Positions 1 through 8,956 of a stretch of DNA of 64,000 nucleotides are shown piece by piece. A program made the translations under genes and the position numbers. Where the stretch lies: the NCBI RefSeq assembly GCF_003732265.1, contig NZ_MOBK01000009.1, positions 186,001 to 250,000 of the forward strand, written 5' to 3'. The notes under the pieces were generated by a model, which was not told where the DNA came from, made no database searches, and saw only the letters and a list, made by a program, of their open reading frames with translations. This DNA is from Pseudomonas brassicacearum (GTDB lineage: Bacteria > Pseudomonadota > Gammaproteobacteria > Pseudomonadales > Pseudomonadaceae). Within the stretch, counting starts at the first letter, position 1, and every line of letters starts with the position of its first letter.

Positions 1-627
1 GATGTAGGCGGTTTCGCAGATATCCAGGGTTTCACGGACGTTGTGGTCAGTGATCAGCACGCCAATGCCCTTGGCTTTGAGGTGGTAGATGATCTGCTTG
101 ATGTCGCCGACCGAAATCGGGTCCACGCCGGCGAAAGGTTCGTCGAGCAGGATGAATTTCGGGTTGGTGGCCAGTGCGCGAGCGATTTCCACGCGGCGGC
201 GTTCACCACCGGACAGGCTCATGCCGAGGTTGTCGCGGATGTGGCTGATGTGGAATTCCTGCAGCAGGCTTTCCAGCTCTTTGCGACGTCCGGCCTTGTC
301 GAGTTCCTTGCGGGTCTCGAGGATCGCCATGATGTTGTCGGCCACCGAGAGTTTGCGGAAGATCGATGCTTCTTGCGGCAGATAGCCGATACCGGACTTT
401 GCACGCCCGTGCATGGGCTGGTGGCTGACGTCCAGATCGTCGATCAGTACACGGCCCTGATCCGCCTGTACCAGGCCGACGATCATGTAGAAGCAGGTGG
501 TCTTGCCGGCGCCATTGGGACCCAGCAGGCCGACGATTTGACCGCTGTCGATCGACAGGCTGACGTCGCGCACGACCTGGCGGCTCTTGTAGCTCTTGGC
601 CAGATGCTGAGCTTTCAGAGTTGCCAT
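1..627 (-). CDS. lptB: LPS export ABC transporter ATP-binding protein LptB (3' end cut by window edge)
   Basis: Cytoplasmic ATPase that powers extraction of lipopolysaccharide from the inner membrane with LptF/LptG. The visible 209 residues hold a Walker A motif (GPNGAGKTT, about residues 35-43), an LSGGERRR signature, a Walker B ending LLDEP and the switch His (TDHN). About 30 C-terminal residues lie outside the window. Its ATG overlaps the lptA stop by one base (TAATG), so it is translationally coupled to lptA in an lptC-lptA-lptB operon. Confidence 0.95.
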   Translation of the reverse strand, partial: MATLKAQHLAKSYKSRQVVRDVSLSIDSGQIVGLLGPNGAGKTTCFYMIVGLVQADQGRVLIDDLDVSHQPMHGRAKSGIGYLPQEASIFRKLSVADNIMAILETRKELDKAGRRKELESLLQEFHISHIRDNLGMSLSGGERRRVEIARALATNPKFILLDEPFAGVDPISVGDIKQIIYHLKAKGIGVLITDHNVRETLDICETAYI

Positions 628-1175
628 TACTGGGCCTTCTGCTCGTCGGTTTTCTTCTTCGGCTGGATCACCATGTCGATGCGTGGACGCGCCTCGGTGA
701 CCTTGTTGCCTGTCGCACGGCCAGCGCTTGCAAGCTTCTTGACGGTGTCGTAGACGATTTTCTCGCCCTGGGTGGTGTTGTTGTCCTTGTCGACAACCTT
801 TGCCTTGTCGATCAGCACGACGCGGTTTTGCGCAGCGTGGTACTGGATCGTCACGCCCCAGCCCTGCACGGGCTTGGTGTCGCCGGCGGTCTGCAGTTGC
901 TCGAAGTAGGCGAGGTTGCCCACCGAGGTCACCACGTCGATGTCGCCAGCCGGCGTACGAGTGATGGTCACGGTGTTGCCCTTAACGATCATCGAGCCCT
1001 GGGTAATGATCACGTCACCTTTATAGGTGGCAACGCCATTCTTGTCGTCCAGTTGGGCATCGTCGGCCTGAATGCGGATTGGCTGCTCTTGATCGTTCGG
1101 CAGAGCCCAGGCGCTCACGCTTCCCAGTGCTGCGCCCAGACTGAGCAAAATAGGGAGGGTTTTAACGAGCCTCAT
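627..1175 (-). CDS. lptA: Periplasmic LPS transport protein LptA
   Basis: Bridges the periplasm between LptC and LptD by forming a beta-jellyroll filament that shields lipid A. The 182-residue product starts with a signal peptide (hydrophobic core, likely cleaved after VSAWA) followed by an OstA-type domain containing repeated beta-strand patterns such as YKGDVIITQGSM and VTSVGNLAYF. The C-terminus is Lys/Gln-rich. It overlaps lptC by 14 bases and lptB by one base, showing a tightly packed operon. Confidence 0.93.
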   Translation of the reverse strand: MRLVKTLPILLSLGAALGSVSAWALPNDQEQPIRIQADDAQLDDKNGVATYKGDVIITQGSMIVKGNTVTITRTPAGDIDVVTSVGNLAYFEQLQTAGDTKPVQGWGVTIQYHAAQNRVVLIDKAKVVDKDNNTTQGEKIVYDTVKKLASAGRATGNKVTEARPRIDMVIQPKKKTDEQKAQ

Positions 1176-1734
1176 ACTGTCCTCTTACGTTAGATAGCAG
1201 GTGTATCCTGCTTTCTTTCAAGTACGCTTTCATTCCGTTGCCTGTCGATACACCGCCAGCGCCGTCGATTCTAACGGGTTGGTCGGTCTGCGCATATTGG
1301 TCCTTGGGGAACACAGTCATACGGGTGGTGGTAATCAGGGTCTTGCGGTTTTTTTCGTCGAAACGGGTAATGCGTACCGAATCGATCAGCTCGACCTGAG
1401 TGCCGTCCGGATTGACTTCCCCGCGTTCGCTCTGGACGTGCCAGGGAAACTGGGTGCCGCGGAACATGTTCAGGTCGGGGTTGGTCAGCAACGTGACCTC
1501 GGACACTTTCAGGTGTTCGACCTTGTCGGACGTCATTTCGTACTGCAACTTGCCATCCGGCAGGTACTGCACGCTGTGGGCGTTGAGTGCGTAATAGTCG
1601 ATCGCGCTTTCGTCGACAGGTGCAACTGTCTTGTCGAGGAAGCGTTCCGGGCTGATGTTCCAGTAGCCGACCGCGGCGAACAGCGCCGCGATGCAACCGA
1701 ACAACAGGATGTTACGAAACTTTTTGCTCAGCAT
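1162..1734 (-). CDS. lptC: LPS export system protein LptC
   Basis: Inner-membrane anchored bitopic protein that receives LPS from LptB2FG and passes it to LptA. The 190-residue protein begins MLSKKFRN with one N-terminal transmembrane helix (about residues 8-25), then a periplasmic OstA-like domain. An in-frame ATG 12 codons upstream would overlap the kdsC stop; the start at 1734 was preferred because it gives the usual LptC N-terminus. It lies 7 bases after kdsC. Confidence 0.92.
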   Translation of the reverse strand: MLSKKFRNILLFGCIAALFAAVGYWNISPERFLDKTVAPVDESAIDYYALNAHSVQYLPDGKLQYEMTSDKVEHLKVSEVTLLTNPDLNMFRGTQFPWHVQSERGEVNPDGTQVELIDSVRITRFDEKNRKTLITTTRMTVFPKDQYAQTDQPVRIDGAGGVSTGNGMKAYLKESRIHLLSNVRGQYEAR

Positions 1735-1741
1735 AATGGGC

Positions 1742-2266
1742 TCACAGGTACGCGGCGTTAGCCGCATCAAGGCGGCCCTGGGCGCGCAGGATCAATTCGC
1801 AGAACTCGCGAGCGGCACCCTCGCCACCACGGGCGACGGTAATGCCATGGGCGTTTTCACGCACGAAACTGGCAGCGTTGGCTACCGCCATGCCCAGGCC
1901 GACGCGGCGAATCACCGGCAGGTCCGGCAGGTCGTCACCGAGGTAGGCCACTTGTTCATAGCTTAGGTTGAGTTGGGCCAGAAGTTCGTCCAGTACCACC
2001 AGTTTGTCCTCGCGACCTTGATAAAGGTGCGGGATACCGAGGTTTTTCGCTCGTCGTTCGACCACCGGGGTCTTGCGCCCGCTGATGATAGCCGTCTGTA
2101 CGCCCGCCGCCATCAACATCTTGATGCCTTGACCGTCGAGGGTATTGAACGTCTTGAACTCACTGCCGTCTTCGAGGAAGTACAGGCGTCCGTCAGTCAG
2201 TACGCCGTCGACGTCGAACACCGCGAGTTTGATCTGTTTGCCGCGTTGCAGCAGGTCCGCACTCAT
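1742..2266 (-). CDS. kdsC: 3-deoxy-D-manno-octulosonate 8-phosphate phosphatase KdsC
   Basis: HAD-family phosphatase that releases Kdo from Kdo-8-phosphate for LPS inner core synthesis. The 174-residue length is normal for this capless HAD subfamily. The catalytic DVDGV motif (nucleophile about Asp18, acid/base about Asp20), the TAIISGR motif II and the GDDLPDLP motif III are all present. Its ATG overlaps the kdsD stop (TAATG), so it is coupled to kdsD. Confidence 0.95.
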   Translation of the reverse strand: MSADLLQRGKQIKLAVFDVDGVLTDGRLYFLEDGSEFKTFNTLDGQGIKMLMAAGVQTAIISGRKTPVVERRAKNLGIPHLYQGREDKLVVLDELLAQLNLSYEQVAYLGDDLPDLPVIRRVGLGMAVANAASFVRENAHGITVARGGEGAAREFCELILRAQGRLDAANAAYL

Positions 2267-3240
2267 TACATTACTCCTGCACGCAGCAAGTCGTGCATGT
2301 TCAAGGCGCCGACCGGACGGTCTTCGCTGTCGACCACGACCAGCGCATTGATTTTGTGGTCTTCCATGATTTTCAGGGCTTCGGCGGCGAGCATTTCGGC
2401 GCGGGCGGTCTTGCCGTGAGCGGTCATGACCTGGTCAATGGTGGCGCTGTGGATGTCGATGCTGCGATCCAGTGTGCGGCGCAGGTCACCGTCAGTGAAG
2501 ATCCCTGCCAGTTTGCCGTCGGCTTCCAGAATGACCGTCATGCCCAGACCCTTTCGGGTCATTTCCATCAAGGCGTCCTTGAGTAACGTGCCGCGTTGAA
2601 CCTGCGGCAACTCTTGCCCTGCGTGCATGACGTTTTCCACTTTCAGCAGCAGACGTCGGCCCAGTGCACCACCGGGGTGGGAAAAGGCGAAGTCTTCAGC
2701 GGTAAAGCCGCGCGCTTCCAGCAACGCAACGGCGAGGGCGTCGCCCATCACCAAGGCGGCGGTGGTGGAGGAAGTCGGTGCCAGGTTCAGCGGGCAGGCC
2801 TCGTGTTCGACGTGAACGTTGAGGTTGACCTCGGCAGCCTTGGCCAGCGGAGAATCCGGGTTGCCGGTCACGCTGATCAACTGAATGCCCAGGCGCTTGA
2901 TCAGGGGCAGCAGGGTCACGATTTCGTTGGTGGAACCGGAGTTCGACAGGGCCAGGATGATGTCGTCCCGCGTGATCATGCCCATGTCGCCATGGCTGGC
3001 TTCGGCCGGGTGCACGAAAAAAGCCGTGGTGCCGGTGCTGGCCAGGGTGGCGGCGATCTTGTTGCCGATGTGCCCGGATTTACCCATGCCGACTACCACC
3101 ACGCGGCCTTTACTGGCCAGAATCATCTCGCAAGCGCGTACGAAATCAGCGTCGATGTGGGGCAGCAAGCCTTCTACGGCTTCCAGTTCGAGGCGGATGG
3201 TGCGTTGTGCTGATTGAATCAGGTCGCTGGATTGGCTCAT
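2266..3240 (-). CDS. kdsD: D-arabinose 5-phosphate isomerase KdsD
   Basis: Converts ribulose 5-phosphate to arabinose 5-phosphate, the first committed step to Kdo. The 324 residues comprise an N-terminal SIS sugar-isomerase domain (VVVVGMGKSGHIG near residues 47-59 and the ALSNSGST motif) and a C-terminal pair of CBS domains. An in-frame start 21 codons upstream was rejected because MSQSSDLIQSA is the usual N-terminus. It is the first gene of the minus-strand kdsD-kdsC-lptC-lptA-lptB run. Confidence 0.94.
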   Translation of the reverse strand: MSQSSDLIQSAQRTIRLELEAVEGLLPHIDADFVRACEMILASKGRVVVVGMGKSGHIGNKIAATLASTGTTAFFVHPAEASHGDMGMITRDDIILALSNSGSTNEIVTLLPLIKRLGIQLISVTGNPDSPLAKAAEVNLNVHVEHEACPLNLAPTSSTTAALVMGDALAVALLEARGFTAEDFAFSHPGGALGRRLLLKVENVMHAGQELPQVQRGTLLKDALMEMTRKGLGMTVILEADGKLAGIFTDGDLRRTLDRSIDIHSATIDQVMTAHGKTARAEMLAAEALKIMEDHKINALVVVDSEDRPVGALNMHDLLRAGVM

Positions 3241-3274
3241 GTCAGAAATCGTATAGCCTGATGAAAAGGCGGCG

Positions 3275-3280
3275 ATTATA
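3275..3280 (-). promoter_or_regulatory. Candidate -10 box for kdsD
   Basis: A perfect TATAAT on the minus strand, 35 bases upstream of the kdsD start. No good -35 hexamer lies 17 bases upstream, so the full promoter is uncertain. Confidence 0.5.
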
Positions 3281-3398
3281 GCGGTAATGATCAAAACCCT
3301 CACGCTAGTTCGTCACGCTTTGTCATTCCCTGTAACCGAATCCCCTCTAAACGAGGCTTTTTGCCTGTCATGTTACTGAACATGGTCGGGCTTGGGCC

Positions 3399-3428
3399 TT
3401 GGGCGCCAGGCCTTTGCAGTGATATAGT
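3399..3428 (+). promoter_or_regulatory. Candidate sigma-70 promoter of the mla operon
   Basis: TTGGGC and TATAGT separated by 18 bases in the divergent kdsD-mlaF intergenic region, about 90 bases upstream of the mlaF start. Confidence 0.45.
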
Positions 3429-3517
3429 TCGCCGCCAGTTCGGCCTGCCCGGGGAGGTATGTGCTTTCGTCAGAGAGCCAGGCGTCCGAGTGAGAGGCTG
3501 CATCGCAAGGAGTTTAG

Positions 3518-4327
3518 ATGAGTGCCGATAACGCCTACGCGGTCGAGCTGAAGGGACTGTCCTTCAAGCGCGGTACGCGCAGCATTTTCAATAACGTCGA
3601 TATCCGTATCCCGCGCGGCAAGGTCACCGGCATCATGGGGCCTTCCGGGTGTGGCAAAACCACGCTGTTGCGATTGATGGGCGCACAATTGCGTCCAACA
3701 AAGGGCGAAGTCTGGGTCAACGGCCAGAACCTGCCCAAGTTGTCGCGCAGTGATCTGTTCGATGCGCGCAAGCACATGGGGGTGCTGTTCCAGAGCGGCG
3801 CCCTGTTCACCGACCTCGATGTGTTCGAGAACGTCGCGTTCCCGCTGCGCGTTCATACCGAGCTGCCCGAAGAAATGATCCGCGACATCGTCCTGCTTAA
3901 ATTGCAGGCCGTGGGCTTGCGTGGCGCCATCGACCTGATGCCTGACGAGTTGTCCGGCGGCATGAAGCGTCGTGTTGCGTTGGCCCGGGCAATTGCCCTC
4001 GATCCGCAGATCCTCATGTACGACGAGCCCTTTGTCGGCCAGGACCCCATTGCCATGGGCGTACTGGTGCGCCTGATCCGCCTGCTCAACGACGCACTGG
4101 GTATCACCAGTATCGTGGTCTCCCACGATCTGGCCGAAACCGCGAGCATCGCCGACTACATCTATGTCGTCGGCGAAGGCCAGGTGCTGGGGCAGGGGAC
4201 TCCCGAGGAACTGATGAACTCGCAGGAGCCACGGATCCGTCAATTCATGACCGGCGAGCCCGACGGTCCGGTCGCGTACCACTTTCCAGCGACGGATTAC
4301 CGCGCAGATCTTCTGGGGAAGCGTTGA
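3518..4327 (+). CDS. mlaF: Phospholipid ABC transporter ATP-binding protein MlaF
   Basis: ATPase of the MlaFEDB complex, which moves phospholipids between the inner membrane and the periplasmic carrier MlaC to maintain outer membrane asymmetry. The 269 residues show a Walker A motif (GPSGCGKTTLL), the signature LSGGMKRRVALARA and a Walker B MYDEPF. A ribosome binding site (AAGGAG) precedes the ATG. The stop overlaps the mlaE start (TGATG). Confidence 0.95.
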   Translation: MSADNAYAVELKGLSFKRGTRSIFNNVDIRIPRGKVTGIMGPSGCGKTTLLRLMGAQLRPTKGEVWVNGQNLPKLSRSDLFDARKHMGVLFQSGALFTDLDVFENVAFPLRVHTELPEEMIRDIVLLKLQAVGLRGAIDLMPDELSGGMKRRVALARAIALDPQILMYDEPFVGQDPIAMGVLVRLIRLLNDALGITSIVVSHDLAETASIADYIYVVGEGQVLGQGTPEELMNSQEPRIRQFMTGEPDGPVAYHFPATDYRADLLGKR

Positions 4328-5124
4328 TGCGCAAGATTTCATTAATAGAACGTGTGCGCCGGTTTGGTCATGCCGCCATCGACGTGCTGGCGGTGTTCGG
4401 TCGTTCGACGATCTTCCTGTTTCATGCCTTGCTCGGTCGCGGTGGCATCGGTGGCGGCTTTGGCTTGCTGGTCAAGCAGCTCCATTCAGTGGGCGTGATG
4501 TCCCTGGTGATCATTGTCGTCTCCGGCGTGTTCATCGGGATGGTGCTGGCGCTGCAAGGCTTCAACATCCTGTCCAGCTACGGCTCGGAACAGGCTGTCG
4601 GGCAGATGGTTGCGCTGACGCTGCTGCGTGAACTGGGGCCTGTAGTGACGGCGTTGCTGTTTGCCGGGCGTGCGGGTTCTGCGCTGACGGCGGAAATCGG
4701 CAACATGAAATCCACCGAACAGTTGTCCAGTCTGGAAATGATTGGTGTCGACCCGCTCAAATATATCGTTGCCCCGCGCCTGTGGGCCGGCTTCATTTCC
4801 CTGCCGGTGCTGGCGATGATTTTCAGCGTGGTGGGCATCTGGGGCGGTTCGTGGGTGGCCGTCGACTGGCTCGGTGTGTATGAAGGTTCGTACTGGTCAA
4901 ACATGCAAAACAGCGTGACGTTCACTGATGATGTGCTCAATGGCATCATCAAAAGCATCGTCTTCGCCTTCGTCGTGACCTGGATCGCCGTATTCCAAGG
5001 CTATGACTGTGAGCCCACTTCCGAGGGAATCAGTCGTGCCACTACCAAGACCGTGGTGTATGCCTCTCTGGCTGTACTCGGCCTGGACTTTATTCTGACC
5101 GCCTTGATGTTTGGAGATTTCTGA
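4327..5124 (+). CDS. mlaE: Phospholipid ABC transporter permease MlaE
   Basis: Inner-membrane permease of the Mla system, 265 residues with an amphipathic N-terminal helix and about five transmembrane segments. The conserved MlaE-family stretches RELGPVVTALLFAGR and AEIGNMKSTEQ are present. ATG at 4327 was chosen over a TTG one codon upstream because it gives the TGATG coupling to mlaF. It is coupled in the same way to mlaD. Confidence 0.95.
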   Translation: MRKISLIERVRRFGHAAIDVLAVFGRSTIFLFHALLGRGGIGGGFGLLVKQLHSVGVMSLVIIVVSGVFIGMVLALQGFNILSSYGSEQAVGQMVALTLLRELGPVVTALLFAGRAGSALTAEIGNMKSTEQLSSLEMIGVDPLKYIVAPRLWAGFISLPVLAMIFSVVGIWGGSWVAVDWLGVYEGSYWSNMQNSVTFTDDVLNGIIKSIVFAFVVTWIAVFQGYDCEPTSEGISRATTKTVVYASLAVLGLDFILTALMFGDF

Positions 5125-5591
5125 TGCAAAACCGCACCCTGGAAATCGGTGTCGGCCTTTTCTTGCTGGCTGGCATCCTGGCTTTATTGCTGCTGGCGTT
5201 GCGGGTGAGTGGTCTGTCCCCGAGCCCGAGCACTGACACGTATAAACTTTATGCGTACTTCGACAATATCGCCGGTTTGACGGTCAGAGCTAAAGTGACC
5301 ATGGCCGGTGTGACCATCGGCAAGGTCACGGCGATCGATCTGGACCGCGACAGCTTCACCGGCCGGGTGACCATGCAACTGGAAAAGCGCGTAGATAACC
5401 TGCCGACTGACTCCACTGCATCTATCCTCACCGCTGGCCTGTTGGGCGAGAAGTACATCGGTATCAGCGTGGGCGGCGAAGAAGCCTTGCTCAAGGATGG
5501 CGGGACCATCCACGACACCCAGTCGTCGCTGGTGCTCGAGGACCTGATCGGTAAATTCCTGCTCAATACCGTTAGCAAAGACGCCAAATGA
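5124..5591 (+). CDS. mlaD: Phospholipid ABC transporter substrate-binding protein MlaD
   Basis: MCE-domain protein anchored in the inner membrane that forms a hexameric ring guiding lipids to or from MlaC. The 155-residue protein has an N-terminal transmembrane helix (residues 7-28) and one MCE domain (about 38-118) with the typical FDNIAGLTVRAKV stretch and GLLGEKYIG near its end. The start overlaps the mlaE stop (TGATG). Confidence 0.95.
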   Translation: MQNRTLEIGVGLFLLAGILALLLLALRVSGLSPSPSTDTYKLYAYFDNIAGLTVRAKVTMAGVTIGKVTAIDLDRDSFTGRVTMQLEKRVDNLPTDSTASILTAGLLGEKYIGISVGGEEALLKDGGTIHDTQSSLVLEDLIGKFLLNTVSKDAK

Positions 5592-5602
5592 GGAGCTTTT
5601 GA

Positions 5603-6244
5603 ATGATCTCTACCTTGCGACGTGGCCTGTTGGTAGTACTCGCGGCACTGCCGTTGATGGCTAACGCCGTGGCGGCGCCTTCCGCGCACGATCTGGTTCA
5701 GGACACCACCAACCGGATGCTGGCCGATCTGTCGGCCAACAAAGAGAAGTACAAGCAGGACCCGCAGGATTTCTACACGGCGCTGAACACCATCGTCGGA
5801 CCTGTGGTGGATGCCGAAGGCATCTCCAAGAGCATCATGACGGTCAAGTACTCACGCAAAGCCACGCCGGCACAGATGAAAACCTTCGAAGAAAACTTCA
5901 AGAAGGGCCTGTTCCAGTTTTATGGCAATGCGTTGCTCGAGTACAACAACCAGGGCATCACCGTTGACCCGGCCAAAGACGAGTCAGGCGATCGCACCAG
6001 CGTTGGCATGACCGTCAAAGGCAGTAACGGCGCGATCTATCCAGTGTCTTACACGCTGGAAAAAATCAATGGCGAGTGGAAACTGCGCAACGTCATCATC
6101 AATGGCATCAACATCGGCAAGCTGTTCCGTGATCAGTTCGCCGATGCGATGCAGCGCAATGGCAACGACCTGGACAAGACCATCAACGGTTGGGCCGGGG
6201 AAGTCGCCAAAGCCAAGGCATCGACCGAGAAGTCAACCCAATGA
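5603..6244 (+). CDS. mlaC: Periplasmic phospholipid-binding protein MlaC
   Basis: Soluble carrier shuttling phospholipid between MlaD and the outer-membrane MlaA complex. The 213 residues start with a signal peptide (cleavage probably after AVAA) followed by the MlaC/Ttg2 fold. The phrase GEWKLRNVIINGINIG is the conserved C-terminal signature. It lies 11 bases after mlaD with its own GAGG ribosome binding site, and overlaps mlaB by four bases. Confidence 0.95.
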   Translation: MISTLRRGLLVVLAALPLMANAVAAPSAHDLVQDTTNRMLADLSANKEKYKQDPQDFYTALNTIVGPVVDAEGISKSIMTVKYSRKATPAQMKTFEENFKKGLFQFYGNALLEYNNQGITVDPAKDESGDRTSVGMTVKGSNGAIYPVSYTLEKINGEWKLRNVIINGINIGKLFRDQFADAMQRNGNDLDKTINGWAGEVAKAKASTEKSTQ

Positions 6245-6546
6245 GTGTGTCGGCCATTCGCATGAGCGAATCCGGCGAACTGCGGTTGAGTGGCATGCTG
6301 GACTATCGCACCGGCCCGGGTCTGCGCAAGCAGGGGCAGGCGTTGATCAAGTCCAGCACCGCGACTGAACTGGTGGTCGACTGCTCGGCAGTGTTGAAAT
6401 CCAGCAGCGTCGGCTTGTCGCTGCTGCTGTGCTTCATGCGTGATGCAGAGGCGGCCGGCAAGGCGCTGAGCATCCGCGGGATGCCCGAAGACATGCGTGA
6501 AATCGCTCAGGTCAGCGAATTGACCGAGCTGTTGGCGCACCCCTGA
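6241..6546 (+). CDS. mlaB: STAS-domain protein MlaB
   Basis: Small cytoplasmic STAS protein that binds MlaF and is needed for assembly and activity of the MlaFEDB complex. The 101 residues contain the STAS core, with VDCSAVLKSSSVGLSLLL corresponding to the segment that carries the conserved Ser/Thr. The start was taken at the ATGA overlap with mlaC. Confidence 0.9.
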   Translation: MSVSAIRMSESGELRLSGMLDYRTGPGLRKQGQALIKSSTATELVVDCSAVLKSSSVGLSLLLCFMRDAEAAGKALSIRGMPEDMREIAQVSELTELLAHP

Positions 6547-6560
6547 CCGCATCTATAAGG

Positions 6561-6614
6561 AAGCCCCCCGTCAGAGTCCTGCTTAGCGGGGTTCGCAGGC
6601 GCGGGGCTTTTTTG
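6561..6614 (+). terminator. Rho-independent terminator after mlaB
   Basis: Outer stem AAGCCCC/GGGGCTT with an inner CCTGC/GCAGG hairpin, followed by a run of seven T. It separates mlaFEDCB from ibaG-murA. Confidence 0.7.
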
Positions 6615-6659
6615 TATGATGTCCGACCCGTGCGCACAGGGCGCCGATTGAGGTTGAGC

Positions 6660-6899
6660 ATGCAGGCCGTAGAAGTGAAGAGCTTCCTTGAAGGAAAGCT
6701 GCCCGGAACGTTGGTAGAAGTTGAGGGCGAAGGCTGCAATTTCCAGCTGAACGTGATTAGCGATGAACTGGCGGCGTTGAGCCCGGTGAAGCGTCAGCAG
6801 CAGATCTATGCCCATTTGAACCCATGGATCACCGATGGCAGCATCCATGCGGTCACTATGAAATTTTTCAGCAGCGCGGCCTGGGCCGAGCGCACCTGA
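6660..6899 (+). CDS. ibaG: BolA-family protein IbaG
   Basis: 79-residue BolA-like protein of the IbaG (YrbA) branch, associated with monothiol glutaredoxin/Fe-S handling and envelope homeostasis. Family features include the FNLxV-like segment (CNFQLNVISDEL) and the conserved His in AHLNPWI. The ATG at 6660 was preferred over an upstream in-frame ATG at 6612 that lies inside the terminator T-run. It is 22 bases upstream of murA, the usual neighbour. Confidence 0.9.
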   Translation: MQAVEVKSFLEGKLPGTLVEVEGEGCNFQLNVISDELAALSPVKRQQQIYAHLNPWITDGSIHAVTMKFFSSAAWAERT

Positions 6900-6921
6900 G
6901 CCCAAGGGCGTCGAGATTCTT

Positions 6922-8187
6922 ATGGATAAATTGATTATTACCGGTGGCGTTCGTCTTGATGGCGAAATCCGCATTTCCGGGGCAAAGAACTCTGCCCTGC
7001 CGATCCTGGCTGCCACCCTGCTGTGTGATGGCCCGGTGACCGTGGCCAACCTGCCGCACCTGCACGACATCACCACGATGATCGAGCTGTTCGGCCGCAT
7101 GGGCATCGAGCCGGTGATCGACGAGAAACTTAGCGTCGAAATCGACCCGCGCACCATCAAGACCCTGATCGCACCGTACGAACTGGTTAAAACCATGCGT
7201 GCATCGATCCTGGTGCTGGGCCCGATGGTTGCCCGTTTCGGTGAAGCCGAAGTCGCACTGCCTGGCGGTTGCGCCATCGGTTCGCGTCCGGTTGACCTGC
7301 ACATCCGTGGCCTCGAAGCCATGGGCGCGGTCATCGACGTCGAAGGCGGCTACATCAAGGCCAAGGCGCCTGAAGGTGGCCTGCGCGGCGCGCACTTCTT
7401 CTTCGACACCGTCAGCGTGACCGGTACCGAAAACATCATGATGGCGGCCGCTCTGGCCAAGGGCCGCAGCGTGTTGCAGAACGCTGCTCGTGAGCCTGAA
7501 GTCATCGACCTGGCGAACTTCCTGATCGCCATGGGCGCCAAGATCACTGGCGCCGGCACCGACACCATCACCATTGATGGCGTTGAGCGTCTGCACCCGA
7601 CCACGTACAAAGTGATGCCTGACCGCATCGAAACCGGCACCTACCTGGTGGCGGCTGCCGTGACCGGCGGTCGTGTGAAGGTCAAGGACACTGATCCGAC
7701 CATCCTCGAAGCCGTTCTGGAAAAACTCCGCGAGTCGGGTGCCGAAATAACCTGCGGCGAAGACTGGATCGAGCTGAACATGCACGGCAAGCGGCCAAAA
7801 GCCGTCAACGTGCGGACCGCTCCATACCCGGCGTTCCCGACCGACATGCAAGCGCAGTTCATCTCCCTCAACGCCATTGCCGAAGGCACGGGCGCTGTGA
7901 TCGAGACGATCTTCGAAAACCGCTTCATGCACGTTTACGAACTGCACCGCATGGGCGCCAAGATCCAGGTCGAAGGCAACACTGCCATCGTTACCGGCAC
8001 CGAGACGCTCAAAGGCGCGCCAGTCATGGCCACCGACCTGCGTGCTTCGGCCAGCCTGGTGATCTCGGCGTTGATCGCTGAAGGCGACACCCTGATCGAC
8101 CGCATCTACCACATCGACCGTGGTTACGAGTGCATCGAAGAGAAACTGCAGATGCTCGGCGCCAAGATCCGTCGCGTTCCGGGCTAG
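6922..8187 (+). CDS. murA: UDP-N-acetylglucosamine 1-carboxyvinyltransferase MurA
   Basis: Transfers enolpyruvate from PEP to UDP-GlcNAc, the first committed step of peptidoglycan synthesis, in the cytoplasm. The 421-residue length is typical. The substrate-binding KN pair (GAKNSALPIL, about residues 22-23) and the fosfomycin-target cysteine in the loop GGCAIGSRP (about Cys117) are both present. Confidence 0.97.
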   Translation: MDKLIITGGVRLDGEIRISGAKNSALPILAATLLCDGPVTVANLPHLHDITTMIELFGRMGIEPVIDEKLSVEIDPRTIKTLIAPYELVKTMRASILVLGPMVARFGEAEVALPGGCAIGSRPVDLHIRGLEAMGAVIDVEGGYIKAKAPEGGLRGAHFFFDTVSVTGTENIMMAAALAKGRSVLQNAAREPEVIDLANFLIAMGAKITGAGTDTITIDGVERLHPTTYKVMPDRIETGTYLVAAAVTGGRVKVKDTDPTILEAVLEKLRESGAEITCGEDWIELNMHGKRPKAVNVRTAPYPAFPTDMQAQFISLNAIAEGTGAVIETIFENRFMHVYELHRMGAKIQVEGNTAIVTGTETLKGAPVMATDLRASASLVISALIAEGDTLIDRIYHIDRGYECIEEKLQMLGAKIRRVPG

Positions 8188-8232
8188 TTGTTGCTGCATG
8201 GGCATAAGGACATGCCCGTTGAATTGTTGAAG

Positions 8233-8253
8233 TCGAGCCGGTTTCCGGCTCGA
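8233..8253. other. Perfect hairpin between murA and hisG
   Basis: Nine-base arms (TCGAGCCGG / CCGGCTCGA) around TTT with no T-tract on either side. It may stabilise the murA 3' end or regulate hisG; it is not a standard terminator. Confidence 0.5.
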
Positions 8254-8313
8254 TGTGTGTCCGGCGCCGTTTGCGACCGGGCATGAGTACCTTGATAAGG
8301 ACTGACGTTTCCC

Positions 8314-8949
8314 ATGTTGACCATCGCACTGTCCAAGGGCCGCATCCTTGACGACACCCTGCCGCTTCTGGCTGAAGCGGGCATCGTGCCGACCGAGAAT
8401 CCGGACAAGAGCCGCAAGCTGATCATTCCCACGACCCAGCCTGACGTACGTCTGCTGATCGTGCGCGCCACCGACGTTCCGACCTATGTCGAGCATGGTG
8501 CCGCGGACCTCGGCGTCGCCGGTAAAGATGTGCTGATGGAATATGGCGGCCAGGGCCTGTACGAGCCTCTGGACCTGCGCATTGCCCTGTGCAAGCTGAT
8601 GACCGCCGGCCGTGTCGGCGATGTCGAGCCAAAAGGCCGCCTGCGGGTCGCCACCAAGTTCGTCAACGTTGCCAAGCGTTACTACGCCGAGCAGGGTCGT
8701 CAGGTCGATATCATCAAGCTGTACGGCTCGATGGAACTGGCGCCGCTGATCGGTCTGGCCGACAAGATCATCGACGTGGTCGACACCGGCAACACCCTGC
8801 GCGCCAATGGCCTGGAACCCCAGGATTTCATTGCCGACATCAGCTCCCGGCTGATCGTCAACAAAGCTTCGATGAAAATGCAGCACGCCCGTATCCAGGC
8901 GTTGATCGACACCCTGCGCAAGGCAGTGGAGTCTCGACACCGCGGCTGA
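8314..8949 (+). CDS. hisG: ATP phosphoribosyltransferase, short form HisG
   Basis: Catalyses the first step of histidine biosynthesis (ATP + PRPP). At 211 residues it is the short form, which lacks the C-terminal allosteric domain and by family knowledge needs a HisZ partner encoded elsewhere. The phosphoribosyl-binding segment VVDTGNTLRANGL is visible near residues 150-162. Followed by hisD and hisC. Confidence 0.96.
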   Translation: MLTIALSKGRILDDTLPLLAEAGIVPTENPDKSRKLIIPTTQPDVRLLIVRATDVPTYVEHGAADLGVAGKDVLMEYGGQGLYEPLDLRIALCKLMTAGRVGDVEPKGRLRVATKFVNVAKRYYAEQGRQVDIIKLYGSMELAPLIGLADKIIDVVDTGNTLRANGLEPQDFIADISSRLIVNKASMKMQHARIQALIDTLRKAVESRHRG

Positions 8950-8956
8950 TTCACCT

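Noticed and set aside
6868..8940. 690-codon open frame antisense to murA and hisG
   Set aside because: Product is low-complexity His/Gln/Val/Asp-rich and mirrors the codon bias of two well-supported genes on the other strand.
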